The notes beneath the pieces were generated by a model. It was not told the origin of the DNA, searched no databases, and saw only the letters and a program-made list of their open reading frames with translations. Made by a program: the position numbers and the translations under genes. Shown piece by piece: positions 22,940 to 35,153 of a stretch of DNA of 64,000 bases. The stretch's first letter is position 1, and each line of letters starts with the position of its first letter. Source of the stretch: Lepidodermella squamata (taxonomy: Eukaryota > Gastrotricha); contig JBLDXI010000001.1 of NCBI GenBank assembly GCA_047495785.1, forward strand, positions 2,046,001-2,110,000. The letters run 5' to 3'.

Positions 22940-23392
22940 TCAATGAAGCTGAAGGGAGTAGAACTTCGGCTTGGCGTGATCAACACCGGCAAGAGGAACC
23001 CCGCTTCGGCTCGGTGACGCAGGCATGGACAATGACGATCCATTTCCAAATGTCTTATAATGATGATATTCAACATCAGTCATAACATTCGGATCACCCC
23101 CAACAAATGGGCCGTACCAACGACATTCCGACAGAAGACGGTCTTTCTCTGAGTCGTTGGGGACAATGACAACGCGCTCATCGCGTAACCATTGCAGAAT
23201 GTATCCAAAGGATTTCGGATCGCGGTCGATGAAAAACTCGCGAGTTCCGGTCACGGGATCGATATGAATGGGCTCGCCATCAAAGATTTTGGACAAGTGC
23301 GAACCAGCAGCTTTTTGTTTAGATACAGTTTCCAGACTGGTGGCAAATACTTTGCCGCCAACGTCAATACGAACGCGCGTAGTTGAAGCCAT
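22940..23392 (-). CDS. KCTD-like BTB/T1 domain protein, single exon
   Basis: One exon of 150 codons. A BTB/T1 tetramerisation domain covers about residues 4-100 (RVRIDVGGKVFATSLETV, LSKIFDGEPIHIDPVTGTRE, FFIDRDPKSFGYILQWLRDE), the pattern of KCTD adaptors and voltage-gated K+ channel T1 domains. There are no membrane segments, so a soluble KCTD-like protein is likely, possibly a Cullin-3 adaptor or receptor-associated subunit. The C-terminus is short (about 50 residues, Ser/Pro/Gly-rich), so the precise subfamily is not clear. The start is the first ATG, directly before the domain. Confidence 0.8.
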   Translation of the reverse strand: MASTTRVRIDVGGKVFATSLETVSKQKAAGSHLSKIFDGEPIHIDPVTGTREFFIDRDPKSFGYILQWLRDERVVIVPNDSEKDRLLSECRWYGPFVGGDPNVMTDVEYHHYKTFGNGSSLSMPASPSRSGVPLAGVDHAKPKFYSLQLH

Positions 23393-26193
23393 TGAGCGAA
23401 ATTATTCCAGCACAGTAATATTGAGAACTTTCTCTTATCAAACAATTGATACCTAAACCATAATAACGTAAGAAATACATAAAACGAAGAAGGAGAATAA
23501 TTATTGCCATATGAGGTCAAAGGCCAAACATTCAAAAAATCCGTCTTGGTTCTAACTTCAAACATGTTAAGTTAATACAATTTGATAGGAGTTGAGAGAT
23601 GTTTTTGATGTTCGATGTTGGAGTATGGAAAACTATTCCAGCACTATTTAATTCGCAGCCCATTAATAAACGTAGTTTGGACTCAAAGTTGTAACGCGCA
23701 CAAAGCCTATGTCAACCCGCCTGCAATTAATCAATCCACATTAATCTCTGATCGAACAACCAAACAGTAGCAGTAATCAGTCATAATAACCTCGAGCGAC
23801 GAAGTACCCAATATCGCTTTTTTGACCTAGTAGGTTATGGTAGTACGAGTATTAGCCGCCACCATCCACTACCTGCTACACCAATTATTCAAACTAATCA
23901 CTTGACTAAATGGCACAACATGTCCCCTCATAGAATGAACCCAATTCCCATAGGTGCCCTTGAACCCATGCATTAGTTACAAAGTCATTCAAGCATGTGA
24001 GATCGTTGATCACTGCAATGTTAGATCCAGAGGCCACAAGCCACAATGTTACACAGAGTATAAGTTACAGGCAAACCGGCAGTAGGAGGTAGCTGCAATC
24101 AATCATATAGTAGTGGTATAGTAGTAGTAGTAGTAGTATTAGTGTTCATGTTAGTCAACATTTCACTGCATGGCAGGGGAGGCCGCGAGTTCCACCACCG
24201 CCCTCAAATGCTCGCGATCTGCTGCAGCTTGCTTAAAACGTGTAACGTCGTTCTCGCTATTGATTTCAATAGAATCAAATTCAATCATATTCATATTCAC
24301 ACCACAAGTTAATTCAATCACATTTCCACTGCTTTAAATGCACTCGACAGCACCTTCTAGTTCGATACTATTGACAACGTACAACTTACAGACGCCAGAT
24401 AACAAAAGCTCGGATAAGATACAAAATCGGCCCATGCTGCATAAAAATAAAAGTCGCAAAATCAATGAGTGTACGCTGAAGGTCGACGGTTGACAGTCAG
24501 CTTTAACTTTGATGGGACTCCTGCTAAGGTCTTAGTCTAGATTCTAGATCTCCCCGTCGCTGTCGGGCTGCTTTTACAGCTGATTCAAAAAATCATCGCG
24601 CCGACAGTGAAAGTCGCCCATTAAAATTTAAACAATAGGATATTGTCATTTATTAAGCTAATAAAACTATTTTTCTCATTTTAAAGAAGAATTAGGCTGT
24701 TGACTGAGCGCATGTTTTTTATACGTGGCAACGTGGCCGACGTGGCTCCGCTCCGCTGTTCGGTGTTGTGTTTATGTAAGTTTAGATGACACGGCATCAT
24801 TTTTAGCTCATTATTTGTTATTTGCTGAACCTCAAGATCATGTAAACCAAATATCGGCTGTGGATGAATCGAGACATACAAGTCACTCTCAAGATGCTTT
24901 CGAGGGGCATTGGTGCAAAATTCCGCTGAGGTCCTTATGCTTTTCGTAAAGCCGGAATTCTGATAGAAGTCATAACAGTGTGACCTTTACATCTTGGTCG
25001 GCTCTGAAAAGCTATACACAGCAATGCGAGCTGGGATTAAGGCACTGTTGTCCTCACCTGACTCATTTCCTACTGAGCCTCTGATTCAAGTGCTTTATTG
25101 AATCTCGGTTGATGGAAGAAGAAAAAGCGAATTGCCAGGCGTTTGCTCACGAAAGGAAGGCCGTAGCAAACGCGCCAGAAGTCCCAAGAACACCTGCCTA
25201 AACAGGAAGTCAACATCACCAGCCAGCGAAGTCTTTTCTCCTGTGGTCCGAAAGCCTGAAGCATGTGCAATAATTGCATCCGCTTTTCAAGAGCGTTCGT
25301 CAAATTTCGAGCTTAGTTCTTAGTTGAATACATGAAAAACAGCTCAAGCAGTCTATTGACGTTGACTTGATATATTTCTACTCTACTTATTTTTTATGTC
25401 TTGGGCCATACGGCCCGCGTAAAACCTCGCCACTGCGGTGTGATTCGGGTTCAAATGCTCAGTGATGCCTCATCTTGAATCCGTATGTCCCTCAAGTCCG
25501 GCTTAGGTTAATTTATTATTTATTTATTTCAAAGCTATGACGCCCAAGAGAGAGCAGCTTGACAATAGTTTAAACATTCTTTTTATTTATGTATAATTTC
25601 CGGGTGGTATCAGAAGGTATAAGGCCTATAGCATAGACTGAGATTTTAAACGAGCCAGGGTCCGTTACCTAAGGAAAGAGTTTTCGGGAGTTTATTCCAT
25701 TTTTGCACGATTGCTGTCATTCGCACAAACGGGTCGATGCCGCGAACAGAGCTGAGTCTGACTTGGTACGTTCATTCGTCTTGACTTATTCAATTTTGCA
25801 ACTGTTGCCCGGTCACTCCTTAGAATTGAACGACGATGAAATTCGGCTAACATTTTACAGCTAGGGGAGTGCTCTGAAAAATGTAATACTTGAATGATGA
25901 CTAGACCCGCCTCAACCTAGGTGGCTAGCCGGAGTTGAACTGGGCCATTGTTCTTAGGTTAGGGGTAAGGGTACGCTGTACGATGCTGATGCACGCCTTG
26001 AGCTCAGATTTAACTGGCCACTGGCCATCCGTTACATAAGTAGGCTTTTGGGGAAGCTACAGATGGACTGAGGATAGATGAGAGTCGGAACCCCCGACAA
26101 AGGTGAATGGGACGTGGTGCGTCAAATCAAAACTCTTCGCGTTATGCATGAAAAAATTGTTAAAAGATTAAAAGAAACGGCAAATGGTTGTTC
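23393..26193. other. Gene-poor stretch with simple repeats
   Basis: No frame over about 80 codons with domain support on either strand. It includes a short TAG-triplet microsatellite at about 24111-24143 and many AT-rich tracts. A tRNA-like B-box motif (GGTTCAAATGC near 25449) has no matching A box or cloverleaf. Some of this is probably promoter sequence for the KCTD-like gene. Confidence 0.4.
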
Positions 26194-26463
26194 ATGGAAA
26201 TAATTCACCAGATACCGTTATTGCTGTCATTCATGTTACTATCGGTGATTAGCGACGTACCTAGTTTTCGATCCCCTCAGGAACAGTACCTAGTATTAAA
26301 TTATGTGCATGAACAATTTTATCTGCAAATCGCGTCATTTAATGAAGAGTGTGTGAGCTCAGCAAACAGAATATCGCTTCCATCGGCGCCATACCCGAGT
26401 AGCCAAGAAATAGGCAACACATGCAACAGGAAGACATCGCTTATGTCCACAACTGCTAGCTAG
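26194..26463 (+). CDS. Possible small secreted protein (weak)
   Basis: An 89-codon frame from ATG with a strong hydrophobic leader (MEIIHQIPLLLSFMLLSVIS), then a short Ser-rich tail with two Cys. No homology recognised and no poly(A) signal checked. Further short frames follow at 26704-26961 and 27103-27291 and could be exons of the same transcript or chance. Confidence 0.3.
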   Translation: MEIIHQIPLLLSFMLLSVISDVPSFRSPQEQYLVLNYVHEQFYLQIASFNEECVSSANRISLPSAPYPSSQEIGNTCNRKTSLMSTTAS

Positions 26464-27728
26464 CTTTATCAGCTCCTAAATTACACGCGTTGCTATGACG
26501 AAGAACTCAATCCAAGGGAAAATTTTAATAGGAAAAAGCAATAGAAGGTAAAAATGTTGCCGCAGGGCATTTTTCCCTATCACAATCGCTCGAGTAGGCG
26601 AATTCGGCCGTTTCTGATATAGGAAGTCCTGTGGAAACAAAACAAAATCAATCAATTTCACCTCAATTATAGCATTTTATTCAACAAAAGTTTGTAGCAT
26701 CGTATGATAAAGGTTAGAGTAGATACGCACATTTCAAAAGAAAACATGGGCCAGGGAGATTTTTACAATGCAATGAAAGCAGCATTGCTCCTTGGAGTTT
26801 TACAATTATTACAGCTGCAGAATTGTGAACGCCCAAACACAAACCACGAACACAATCCTCAAAATAAAGAAATAATCCAATTGCTTCGTGAAAAAATTAG
26901 TAGAAGTAATACAAATTTTGTAACCAACTGCGTGATACTTTGTCGGTTGTGTGATTTCTAGCTAGTTAAGCATTGCGGCATTTAAATCAGCGCTTTTTGA
27001 TCGAGTTGGTAACTAGAAAACAAGTAAAAGCACAGAATTTCCAAGAATTGAACGATACACATGACACGCGTAGCGCGTGCATACGAATAAGTAAGTATTA
27101 TTTTGCTAGACCACGATTGTGTAATAATGACCTCGTTGCAGTGCGCTATAACTGATAACGAAAGCAACGGGTGGCGGCTGAATGCAATGCTATTTGATCA
27201 GATCGCACCGAATTACAGTGGAACATATAGAAAAGTTATGGCACGTTTAGAATATTATAGTAAACACCCTGCCTACCTGCCACGGCGTTAGGCGCGGTTA
27301 TGAGCTAGTTGCACCAATATTGTATCCAGATCCGGAAACACTTAGTTATCATATCCCGACAAAGATGGAACACTAGCAGCAGCAACAGCACGAACGCCGT
27401 TCATGCATATCATTATAATGACTTATTAGCTTCATTATTATAAATATTAGCATCAATTCATCTGCCGATCATTGGAGGATGACGAGTCGTAGCATTGGAG
27501 AAAAATCATTACGGTTGAGCCAATCTTATGTTTGAGGATCGAAAAAAACTACGGTAGAAAACTCGTCATTTTTTTGTTTGGTCTATGGAGCAGCAGCGAG
27601 CGGAAGGATTACAAATTTCCTCATTATTATTATCATCATCATCATGAAAACACGAATAAAGAGGCTGTATAAAAACACAAGTTGAAAAGTTGAATTGCGG
27701 ACGGAATAGACAATTAGAACGCATTCTT

Positions 27729-28550
27729 TCAAACGTAAAATGCCTTTTCACGGCGAATATGGCAGCAGAGCACTATACTTAGAATCATACAGATGATTTG
27801 CAAGACAACAATGCCTGAGATGATGCCCATCATAATGTAAATGTGCTTGGTAAACCAGCTCCGTAGAGCCGGAACGCATCCCTGTTTATGCATATCGGGA
27901 TTACCGAGATTGCATGGCGAGAAATTATCGCGACAACAAGAAACTGGTAGAACGCCGCTTTTGTAAGACGAATAACTGTCCGAGCCGCAGCATTCGAGGG
28001 TCTGCTGAATTTTTTCAACAATGAGCTCTTTGGTTCCGGGAGAATTCTTAGCCGTCTGGTCGAACTCATCGACTGCTTTGTTGAACAAATCGGTGATTTC
28101 GTTTTCAACTTCAGTTTTCTTCATTGCGTAGAAGGAGACCGCAGCGATTTCAGCCGCAACAATAATCATCAAGAAGAAAAAGTAAAAACCCAACATGCTG
28201 CGTAAAACGGAACATTAAAAGAGCCAGCTATAATTTGCCAAATACATACCAGGAAGATTCTCTGATCGCACCGCAGCATCCCAAAAATCCGACGAGTAGC
28301 ATCAAGACACCGGCGCCCATCAACACATAAAGGGCATAGTAGAAGTATGATACTGATGAGGATGAGGGCATTTGACCAATGTTGTAGCTAACATCGTAAA
28401 CCCTCAGGAATATCGAGAAACCGAGTAAAGAAAGTCCAAGCGCCTGAAAATATGAGTAATTCAATCAATAGATGGGAATACAAGTTGATCTAAAATGCTT
28501 ACCCAAACGATGAGATTGAGAATGAATACTGTGTATTTTGCAGCCTTCAT
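27729..28550 (-). CDS. Tetraspanin
   Basis: Three exons (28550-28503, 28443-28250, 28197-27729), introns 59 and 52 bp, 236 aa. Four membrane helices are visible: the N-terminal one (YTVFILNLIVWALGLSLLG), two around the small intracellular loop (YYALYVLMGAGVLMLLVGFL, then GFYFFFLMIIVAAEIAAVSF), and a last one before the C-terminus (IYIMMGIISGIVVLQIICMI). The family signature GCCGAIRESSCML follows helix 2. The large extracellular loop has the CCG motif (LECCGSDSY) plus SCCRDNFSPC and GC, giving six cysteines for disulphides. Tetraspanins organise membrane microdomains and partner with integrins and signalling receptors. The exact orthologue cannot be assigned. Reading is in the opposite direction to the flanking RASEF gene. 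Confidence 0.92.
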
Positions 28551-28677
28551 TCTTACATAAATCCCTAACAATAAATTCAAATAATTCATAGTTGCAAACT
28601 CGATCGAACGCGTGTAGAATATCACCGAATTGTACTGCTTTCTGCTATGTCTAGTTCAATTTCATCCCAAGTGAAGC

Positions 28678-28678
<1 letters not shown>

Positions 28679-28715
<37 letters not shown>
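28679..28715. repeat. (AC)n microsatellite
   Basis: About 18 uninterrupted AC dinucleotides just upstream of the tetraspanin gene. Confidence 0.95.
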
Positions 28716-28717
<2 letters not shown>

Positions 28718-30439
28718 TTATGAGGAAGATAGTTTTTCAACGCTAAAATTTTCGAGAACTAGAATTTGACAGCATTCAGCTGGGACGGCGGCCGATTTCG
28801 TCGCAAATAGTGTACAGTCGTAAATGACGTCTCGAAGCGATAATTAATAACTGATAACTAATTCTTATAAATAACAGGCCCAGTCATACGTTGTAGCGGC
28901 GAATCAGCAATGGAAATTAAATGAAACACGCAGTACCTGATTTGAGCAAAAGGATACCGCGGAGCTCGAAAATCACAAGGGCCGAAGCCTCTACAGGTTA
29001 TGTGAAAATCGAAACCTGCACAAGCAGCTCTGTAGCAGGTGCCAGGTGCTTGTTACCAGATGGATAATTTAGCTTGCAGTTCTTTGCCAGATACTTAAGC
29101 AGCACAGAACACAAACCAGTAAAATGCCTCCTAAATTAATCATTTATGGCGAAAACCCAATTTGATAGCCAAGAAACAATCTCATTTTCATCTTTGAGGG
29201 CGACTAACGTGGCTACATGGCTTCCATTTTTCCGAGGGGCTACAAGAGACTAGATTCGTTCGAAAAAGTACTTCTAATAACAACAAGCTGTTAATTGGGA
29301 AAACGTTTTAGTCTCAAGTCCCAAGTCCGAAACTATTGCAGAATTCTGGGAACTAGTATTTAATTTTTAAATAGCGAGCCTGCAGTGCTCGCTGTACAGT
29401 CGCTGCACAGTCAGCACCCATGACCTAGCGCCTAGCGTCATGCGTCATCAGTCACTCATCAAGACCCTGTGGTGAAAACCAGCAACCGCCATTCCGCCAT
29501 TTGCCAGTCGCCGTTAATCTGCCGATCACCCCGACATTTTGTCTCTTACGACATACAATTTCTCCTCAAATTTAATGAATTAAGAATTCTCTGTATCAAT
29601 TACCCGGTAAAATTTATAATGAAATTAATATTGATAAAAAGGTCTATTATACAATTGAAAATCAGATTGAAAATTTGGGCGCTAAAAACCCGCCGGTGGC
29701 AAACTTTGCGCTGATCGACTGCCCCCGCGCGGCTGAGAACTTGGTTAGTTGCACAGCTGTCGATGACGACTATATACCATGAATGCGTAGGTGTATGCTG
29801 AGTTCATTTACCCTTTCTCTTGTTGGATGATAACCAGCAGCATTTTGGCGTATCGAAAGTTCGAGGAAGACTGTTTGCACTTTGTCGCGACTGTCTTATG
29901 GACTTAAGCGACGAGGTTTTATTCTACATCTTGGCAATTTCCCATCAGTAGTTGAAATATATTATTAGAATGTAAGTAATTCGATCGTAACTCAAGCTAC
30001 TATTTTTGTGTGTTATGATAAAGCCATTTTTTGGTTTGCTGTGTCCCAAGATATTATTGCTTTATAATGTTTCTACAGGTTGTGCTGAGTTTATTATACT
30101 TACTTTCGCTGCTGTTTACTTGAAATCGCAAGATGGGGCCATTCACGAAGAGCGTAAGGAGTTCATTCTTAATATTTGGCCTCTCCCCATTCCCATTTAC
30201 TCTTTATATTGCTCTATCGATCAATAAAAGCCCATTTCTTCTACGCTTACGCAGTCGTGTCCATATGTTATATTTCAGATGTGATTGGTTCATGGATCTA
30301 TTTTGGATTATCGTAAACCAGAACAATAGAGACTGTTGCTTAGTATTCAAAGCCTGGTGGAGATTTCGCTATAAGTATCCCACCAACTTTCCAACCTTTC
30401 ACCGCTTGATAAAGATTTACTTCTCTTTCTGATTTACTT
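28716..30439. other. Intergenic, no gene seen
   Basis: Divergent promoter region between the tetraspanin and RASEF-like genes. Only short unsupported frames are present. Upstream untranslated exons of the RASEF-like gene may lie here (a GTAAGT donor-like site occurs near 29971). Confidence 0.4.
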
Positions 30440-33327
30440 ATGTTTACCTCTCTTCAAACTGCTAGATTTTTTTATGTGATGGATCATAGCAGTGACGTTG
30501 GTTTACTGCTTGAGCAAAAAGCTTTGGATTTATTCAAGGAGTGTGATGTTGGCAACAAGGGATACCTAACACGAGCTGATTTTTTCCACCTTAACGACGA
30601 GCTTCAACTAGGCGATGAAGCTATCAATCAAGTGTTTGAATCAATGGCAGAAAAGAATGTGGATGGCGCTGATGTTATAACTGAGAAGTGTTTCATCGTT
30701 GGCTTTGGAACATTTTTCCGATGTGCTGGGGTGCGACTGAGTTCTATGGCATCAACTGAGAGTTTGCATACACTTAATTTTGACCAAGCCCATAATTTGA
30801 ACAGGCCGAAATCCGTATCTTCATCGCATGAGGAATACGGCGAGGCAAATTATATTTCGCCATCGTCCGGAGGTTTCGATAATTCGTTCTCTCCTCGGCT
30901 CCACAAAATTCCTGATGATTGTGAGTCGGGAGTTAGTTCATCCGCTGGAGTCGGCAATCAGTTATTAACTCCATCATCCAATGGTTATGAAATCGATTCT
31001 TCCGATTGGGACCCTGCTTTCACGGAAATGTTGAATCAGTTGACTGCGAATGGAATTGAACCTCAGTAAGCTATTCCGCTATTTTTGTGTTCAACTTATA
31101 AAAGAAGTCGTATTTTTAGGGAAGATGGCTTCGCTGAATTATGGCAGCGATTAGAGCGCGATGACCCTCATATGTTGCCAACGTTTGAGAGGTTTCTTCG
31201 AAAAGTGACGGGCGAGCTAAGTCAAACCAAGAGCTACTGTCGTTCATTAGCTATTTTGCTTCGGCAAAAAGTAGCTGAACATGATGAAACTATCAGCACT
31301 CTTCATGACGAACTAGAAGATCATGTGCGAATGGAAACAGAGCGACTCGTGGCAGAGGTCAGAGCTCAAGAGGCTTCAGAGCGTAGGCTGCTGGAGCGCG
31401 AGCTTGAAGAGCGTGAGCATCATCAGAATGAACTCAGGATGCGGCTGGCGATTCTGGAAGAGAGGGAACGCGAATTGAGCCGTCTTGTCGAATCTTCAAA
31501 GCGTGAAACACAACGGCTAATGCGGGAAAAAGAATCGCTGGAAACACAATTGGCCTGTCGATCAGCAACCGAAACGGAAAATTCAGTTTTGACGGAACGG
31601 ATGAGAACAATTCAACAAGACTTGATGATTCATCAGAATCAATTTACTACCGAGGTTGGCCGTTTACAGGCCGAACGCGACGCCCTACGGAATGAACTGG
31701 ACGAAGTTGCGAAACGGAATGCTGTCCTGCGGCAGGAGCGGCACTCATTGACATCACCAATGATCTTGAACGGCTCATCGGTTAGTTTTCGTTTATTTTA
31801 CATTTCGACGTAGTTGGTAGATTTTTGGCTTTCTGAATTCGTTAAGGATGATAAAAGGTTTTTTGGATACGGGTTTTGATTATTTGATGTGTATTAGTAT
31901 CGTGGAAGATCCTCCTCATCCTCATCCCATTCCCTGCTTATGATGATGGGACATCCTTCAAGTGTCCGTCAGCAGTACAAAAATCCTCCATCTTGCCACC
32001 ACGCCTCTACCGGTAGCCACCACCCAGTTAACAGCAGAGGGCATCAAAGTTACGAGCGGCGTGGCTCATATGCTACGACAGCTTCAGTTCGCAGGTGCCT
32101 GGAACTCATTTGTTTACATTTTGCAGAAAGTGCATTCCTGCGGCTGTCTGCTTAAACTATTTTCATGGGATCGGGCAAAATACTATGCATACAATACCCA
32201 CTGTACTACGACTAATCCTGAATATAGCGCTTTATTAATGCTTGTGGTTTTGCGCTTAATTTTTTTTATTTCTGAGCTGAAATGATAAAAGTTTCTTTGC
32301 TAATTGCAGCAGCGACATTTTTACGGACGTCGCGTCGCTGAGCGGCGATGGATGCTGTTTACAGGGTCAACTCAACGGCACGTGCACGCATCAGAATTTC
32401 GGCAGCGAGTTGAGGTATGTTGTTAATGAATGAATTAGCACAACATGAGACTGAAACTCGCTCGTTAAAGCCTGGAAACTGTACTACCGAACGCGCGGGA
32501 AAATGTCGTCGCGAAACCTCAGCCGGTTGTTGAACAAAGCGTGCAAAAACCCGCAGAGCCAGTGCCGATAGGTGTCAACAGTCCGTTATACAAGGTTGTT
32601 TTCCTCGGCGATTCTGGCGTCGGTAAAACAGCGCTACTGCACCGGTTATGCTACGACCACTTTAAACCAGCTTTCAATGCGACAATTGGTAAGTTGGCGT
32701 AATTTTTCTGGGATATTTGATGGATTTGATTTTTTCAAGGCATGGACTTGCACTTGTACCCGGTGGCTGTTAGCGAAAACCAATCTGCGAATCTTCAACT
32801 TTGGGATACGGCTGGGCAAGAGCGGTACCGGAGTATGACAAGGTAATTATTTCATAATTTTAAGGTGGTTTTTGTATTTTCAATCAATTTCTAGGCAATA
32901 TTTCCGAAACGCGAACGCTTTTGTTCTAGTCTACGACATTTTGTGCGAAACAAGTTTTCTGAGCTGCCGCTGGTGGCTTGAAGAAATCGACAATGTGGCG
33001 CCGAAAAACGGCCTTCAGACCATTCTGTTGCTGGGCAATAAAGTCGACCGGGCCGACGATTATCGCGCCGTCTCGCTTGAAAATGCGAAATGCCTGGCGA
33101 TGGACCGCGGCATGATGTTCGCGGAAGTGAGCGCGCAGACGGGGTTCGGCGTGCGCGAGGTCGTCAATCAGCTGGCGGTTCATCTGGCGCGCGACGCCAA
33201 TCTGAACGGAAATCTGGCGGCGAATAAATCGCGCCATTATAGCGCCGCTTCGGCGTCATGCCAGACCATAACGTCGCTCAATAATGACGATAAACAGTCG
33301 CGCAAGGGCAAATGCTGCGGCGGCTGA
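30440..33327 (+). CDS. RASEF: RASEF/Rab45-type large Rab GTPase (EF-hand, coiled coil, Rab)
   Basis: Seven exons: 30440-31065, 31120-31780, 31898-32094, 32313-32414, 32471-32688, 32740-32842, 32895-33327. From the ATG at 30479 this gives 766 aa; an in-frame ATG at 30440 would add 13. The N-terminus has an EF-hand-like unit (FKECDVGNKGYLTRADFF). A long coiled coil in exon 2 (ELEEREHHQNELRMRLAILE and similar heptads) follows, then a low-complexity linker. The Rab domain has a P-loop (FLGDSGVGKTALL), switch I Thr (FNATIG), switch II (WDTAGQERYRSMTR), NKVD, and SAQ in place of SAK. It ends CCGG, a di-cysteine prenylation-type tail. This EF-hand/coil/Rab order is that of RASEF and CRACR2A, GTPases of membrane traffic. 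The acceptor of exon 4 could also be three bases earlier. Confidence 0.88.
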
Positions 33328-35153
33328 TGATGGAACCATAGTCGCAATAAATGGTGTAATTTTTATCAAATTTCGCGCGTTTAACATCAACAACAACAAA
33401 AATAATGAAACTTTTGATGACGCAAAACTTCCGCAGGCATTTTAAGACTGATCTCTTCTCGCTATCTGCATAATGTTAAAGTCGTTTACGATGGCCGCCG
33501 TTTTCAGGCGGCTTAGTCGCGATATTTTTCTAGTGTTATGTGCGCTTCTTTTCGGCCGGCTATTAAAGATGATGAGGATATTTACTGTTCTTGCGTTCTC
33601 TCTGTCTCCTTTCATCGCGCTCAAAGCAACTTGAATATAAATGTGAAATGCAAATGACGCAAACATTCCCGGCTGATCGAGTGGATATTATAATAAATAC
33701 AAGTATTTTAAAATATTGCAATACATTTTCTTGTGACGGTCATAATTTATATTCGAATACTTAATTATTATTTTGATTATCAAGCATAATCGTTGAATTA
33801 AAGACCTTGCATAAGCTGGTGCATAAGCCGAATATAATTTCAATTTTGATGAGAAGCAATAAAAAGTAATAGAAAGCGAACGCGTCTGGCGTTTTTTCTG
33901 CCAAAAATTTGCGTAATAGGTGAGATGAAGAGCGATGATCATGGTGTTGTTTTTATAGCCAACACTTGGTGGGTACATGTTTTTTTTGACACGGTGCAAA
34001 ACGTGCCTCGCCAAAGCATCAGCTGCTGTCTGGTTTTTCCGGTATACCGGCTGAATCATGTAACCCCGTTAAGCCGAGCGCGTTGATTGATGAATATATT
34101 GTACGCAGGCTATGATGCGTATGTGCGTAGCCTACCATCAGATCGCACATCGGGCGACGTGCTCGTGTCTTGTCAGTCGAATGTAATATATCGCCTCCGC
34201 CTCGCATTTGTAATCGCCAAAAAACAACACAGACACAGGTAGCAGAGTAGCGTTGATTGTATCCCTCTTTACAACGCCCGCCCGCGAAACGATGAGCGAA
34301 ACAAATAATAATGCTCCTACTCGAGCAACAACGAGTTGAAAGGAAGCTATGCAACAACACATCGATAGCGTGCGCACCCGAACTCGCCGAACAAATAAGA
34401 GTCAATCTTTATCGGCGGTATAATAATAACGAAACATGTTACAATACACTGTACGCACGAGATAACTTGAGGGTTTATACAATTTTTTTATTACTGTTTT
34501 GGCCTCCCTATCTAAATAAAACGGGCTCGGCAACTTTCGCCACTAGATTACAGGATAAATAACAATATAACCTTTGCCCTCAAATGTGATAATAATTTTT
34601 GATGATTGCTATAAAAACACACCAAGTGATTTTTCCGAACTCACCAGCCGCGAGAGGTAATCATCGCGTTGATTATTTAACCCCCCAGAACCCGATTTGG
34701 ATAACTCGATAGGTAATTTGTATCATCATCATAATCAAAGAGCCTCAGACGTAACACACTACGCTTCTCTCATAAAAAATGCACTACAACTTTTATTATC
34801 GTTCAGCCCAAATTAGTTCCTTGCCTCCTACTAATGAAGAATCTAACTAGAAGAGCTCATCAATTCGTTTGAACTTTAACTATTGACAGGCGGCGGAGAA
34901 ATTATTATTAAAGTGCATATTCATTCACCTGTGAGCGCGTTTACTTTTTTGTGCGCTAGATAATGGACTTGTCGCGCCTTTTTTGCCGCCGTGATTTATG
35001 CGCGTCGCGTCAATGATGATTTTTCGATTATATTACAGACCACTTGTCGCGCGCCACTTGACGATGTTGTCACTTTTTTGCATTCATTTCGATTTGTTTG
35101 TCCTATTATTTCGCAATTTTTCGCTTCAAAAACTTGAGATAAAAACTGGTATT
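33328..35153. other. Intergenic, no gene seen
   Basis: AT-rich spacer with short frames on both strands (up to 128 codons, lacking an ATG start or domain). The LGIC reading frame stays open from 34998 up to its chosen ATG at 35154, so an upstream start cannot be excluded. Confidence 0.4.

Noticed and set aside
25430-25470. tRNA-like B-box (GGTTCAAATGC)
   Set aside because: No A box at the right distance and no cloverleaf could be folded by eye.
34019-34405. 128-codon minus-strand frame
   Set aside because: Low-complexity composition, no ATG-supported start at a domain, and no splice signals.
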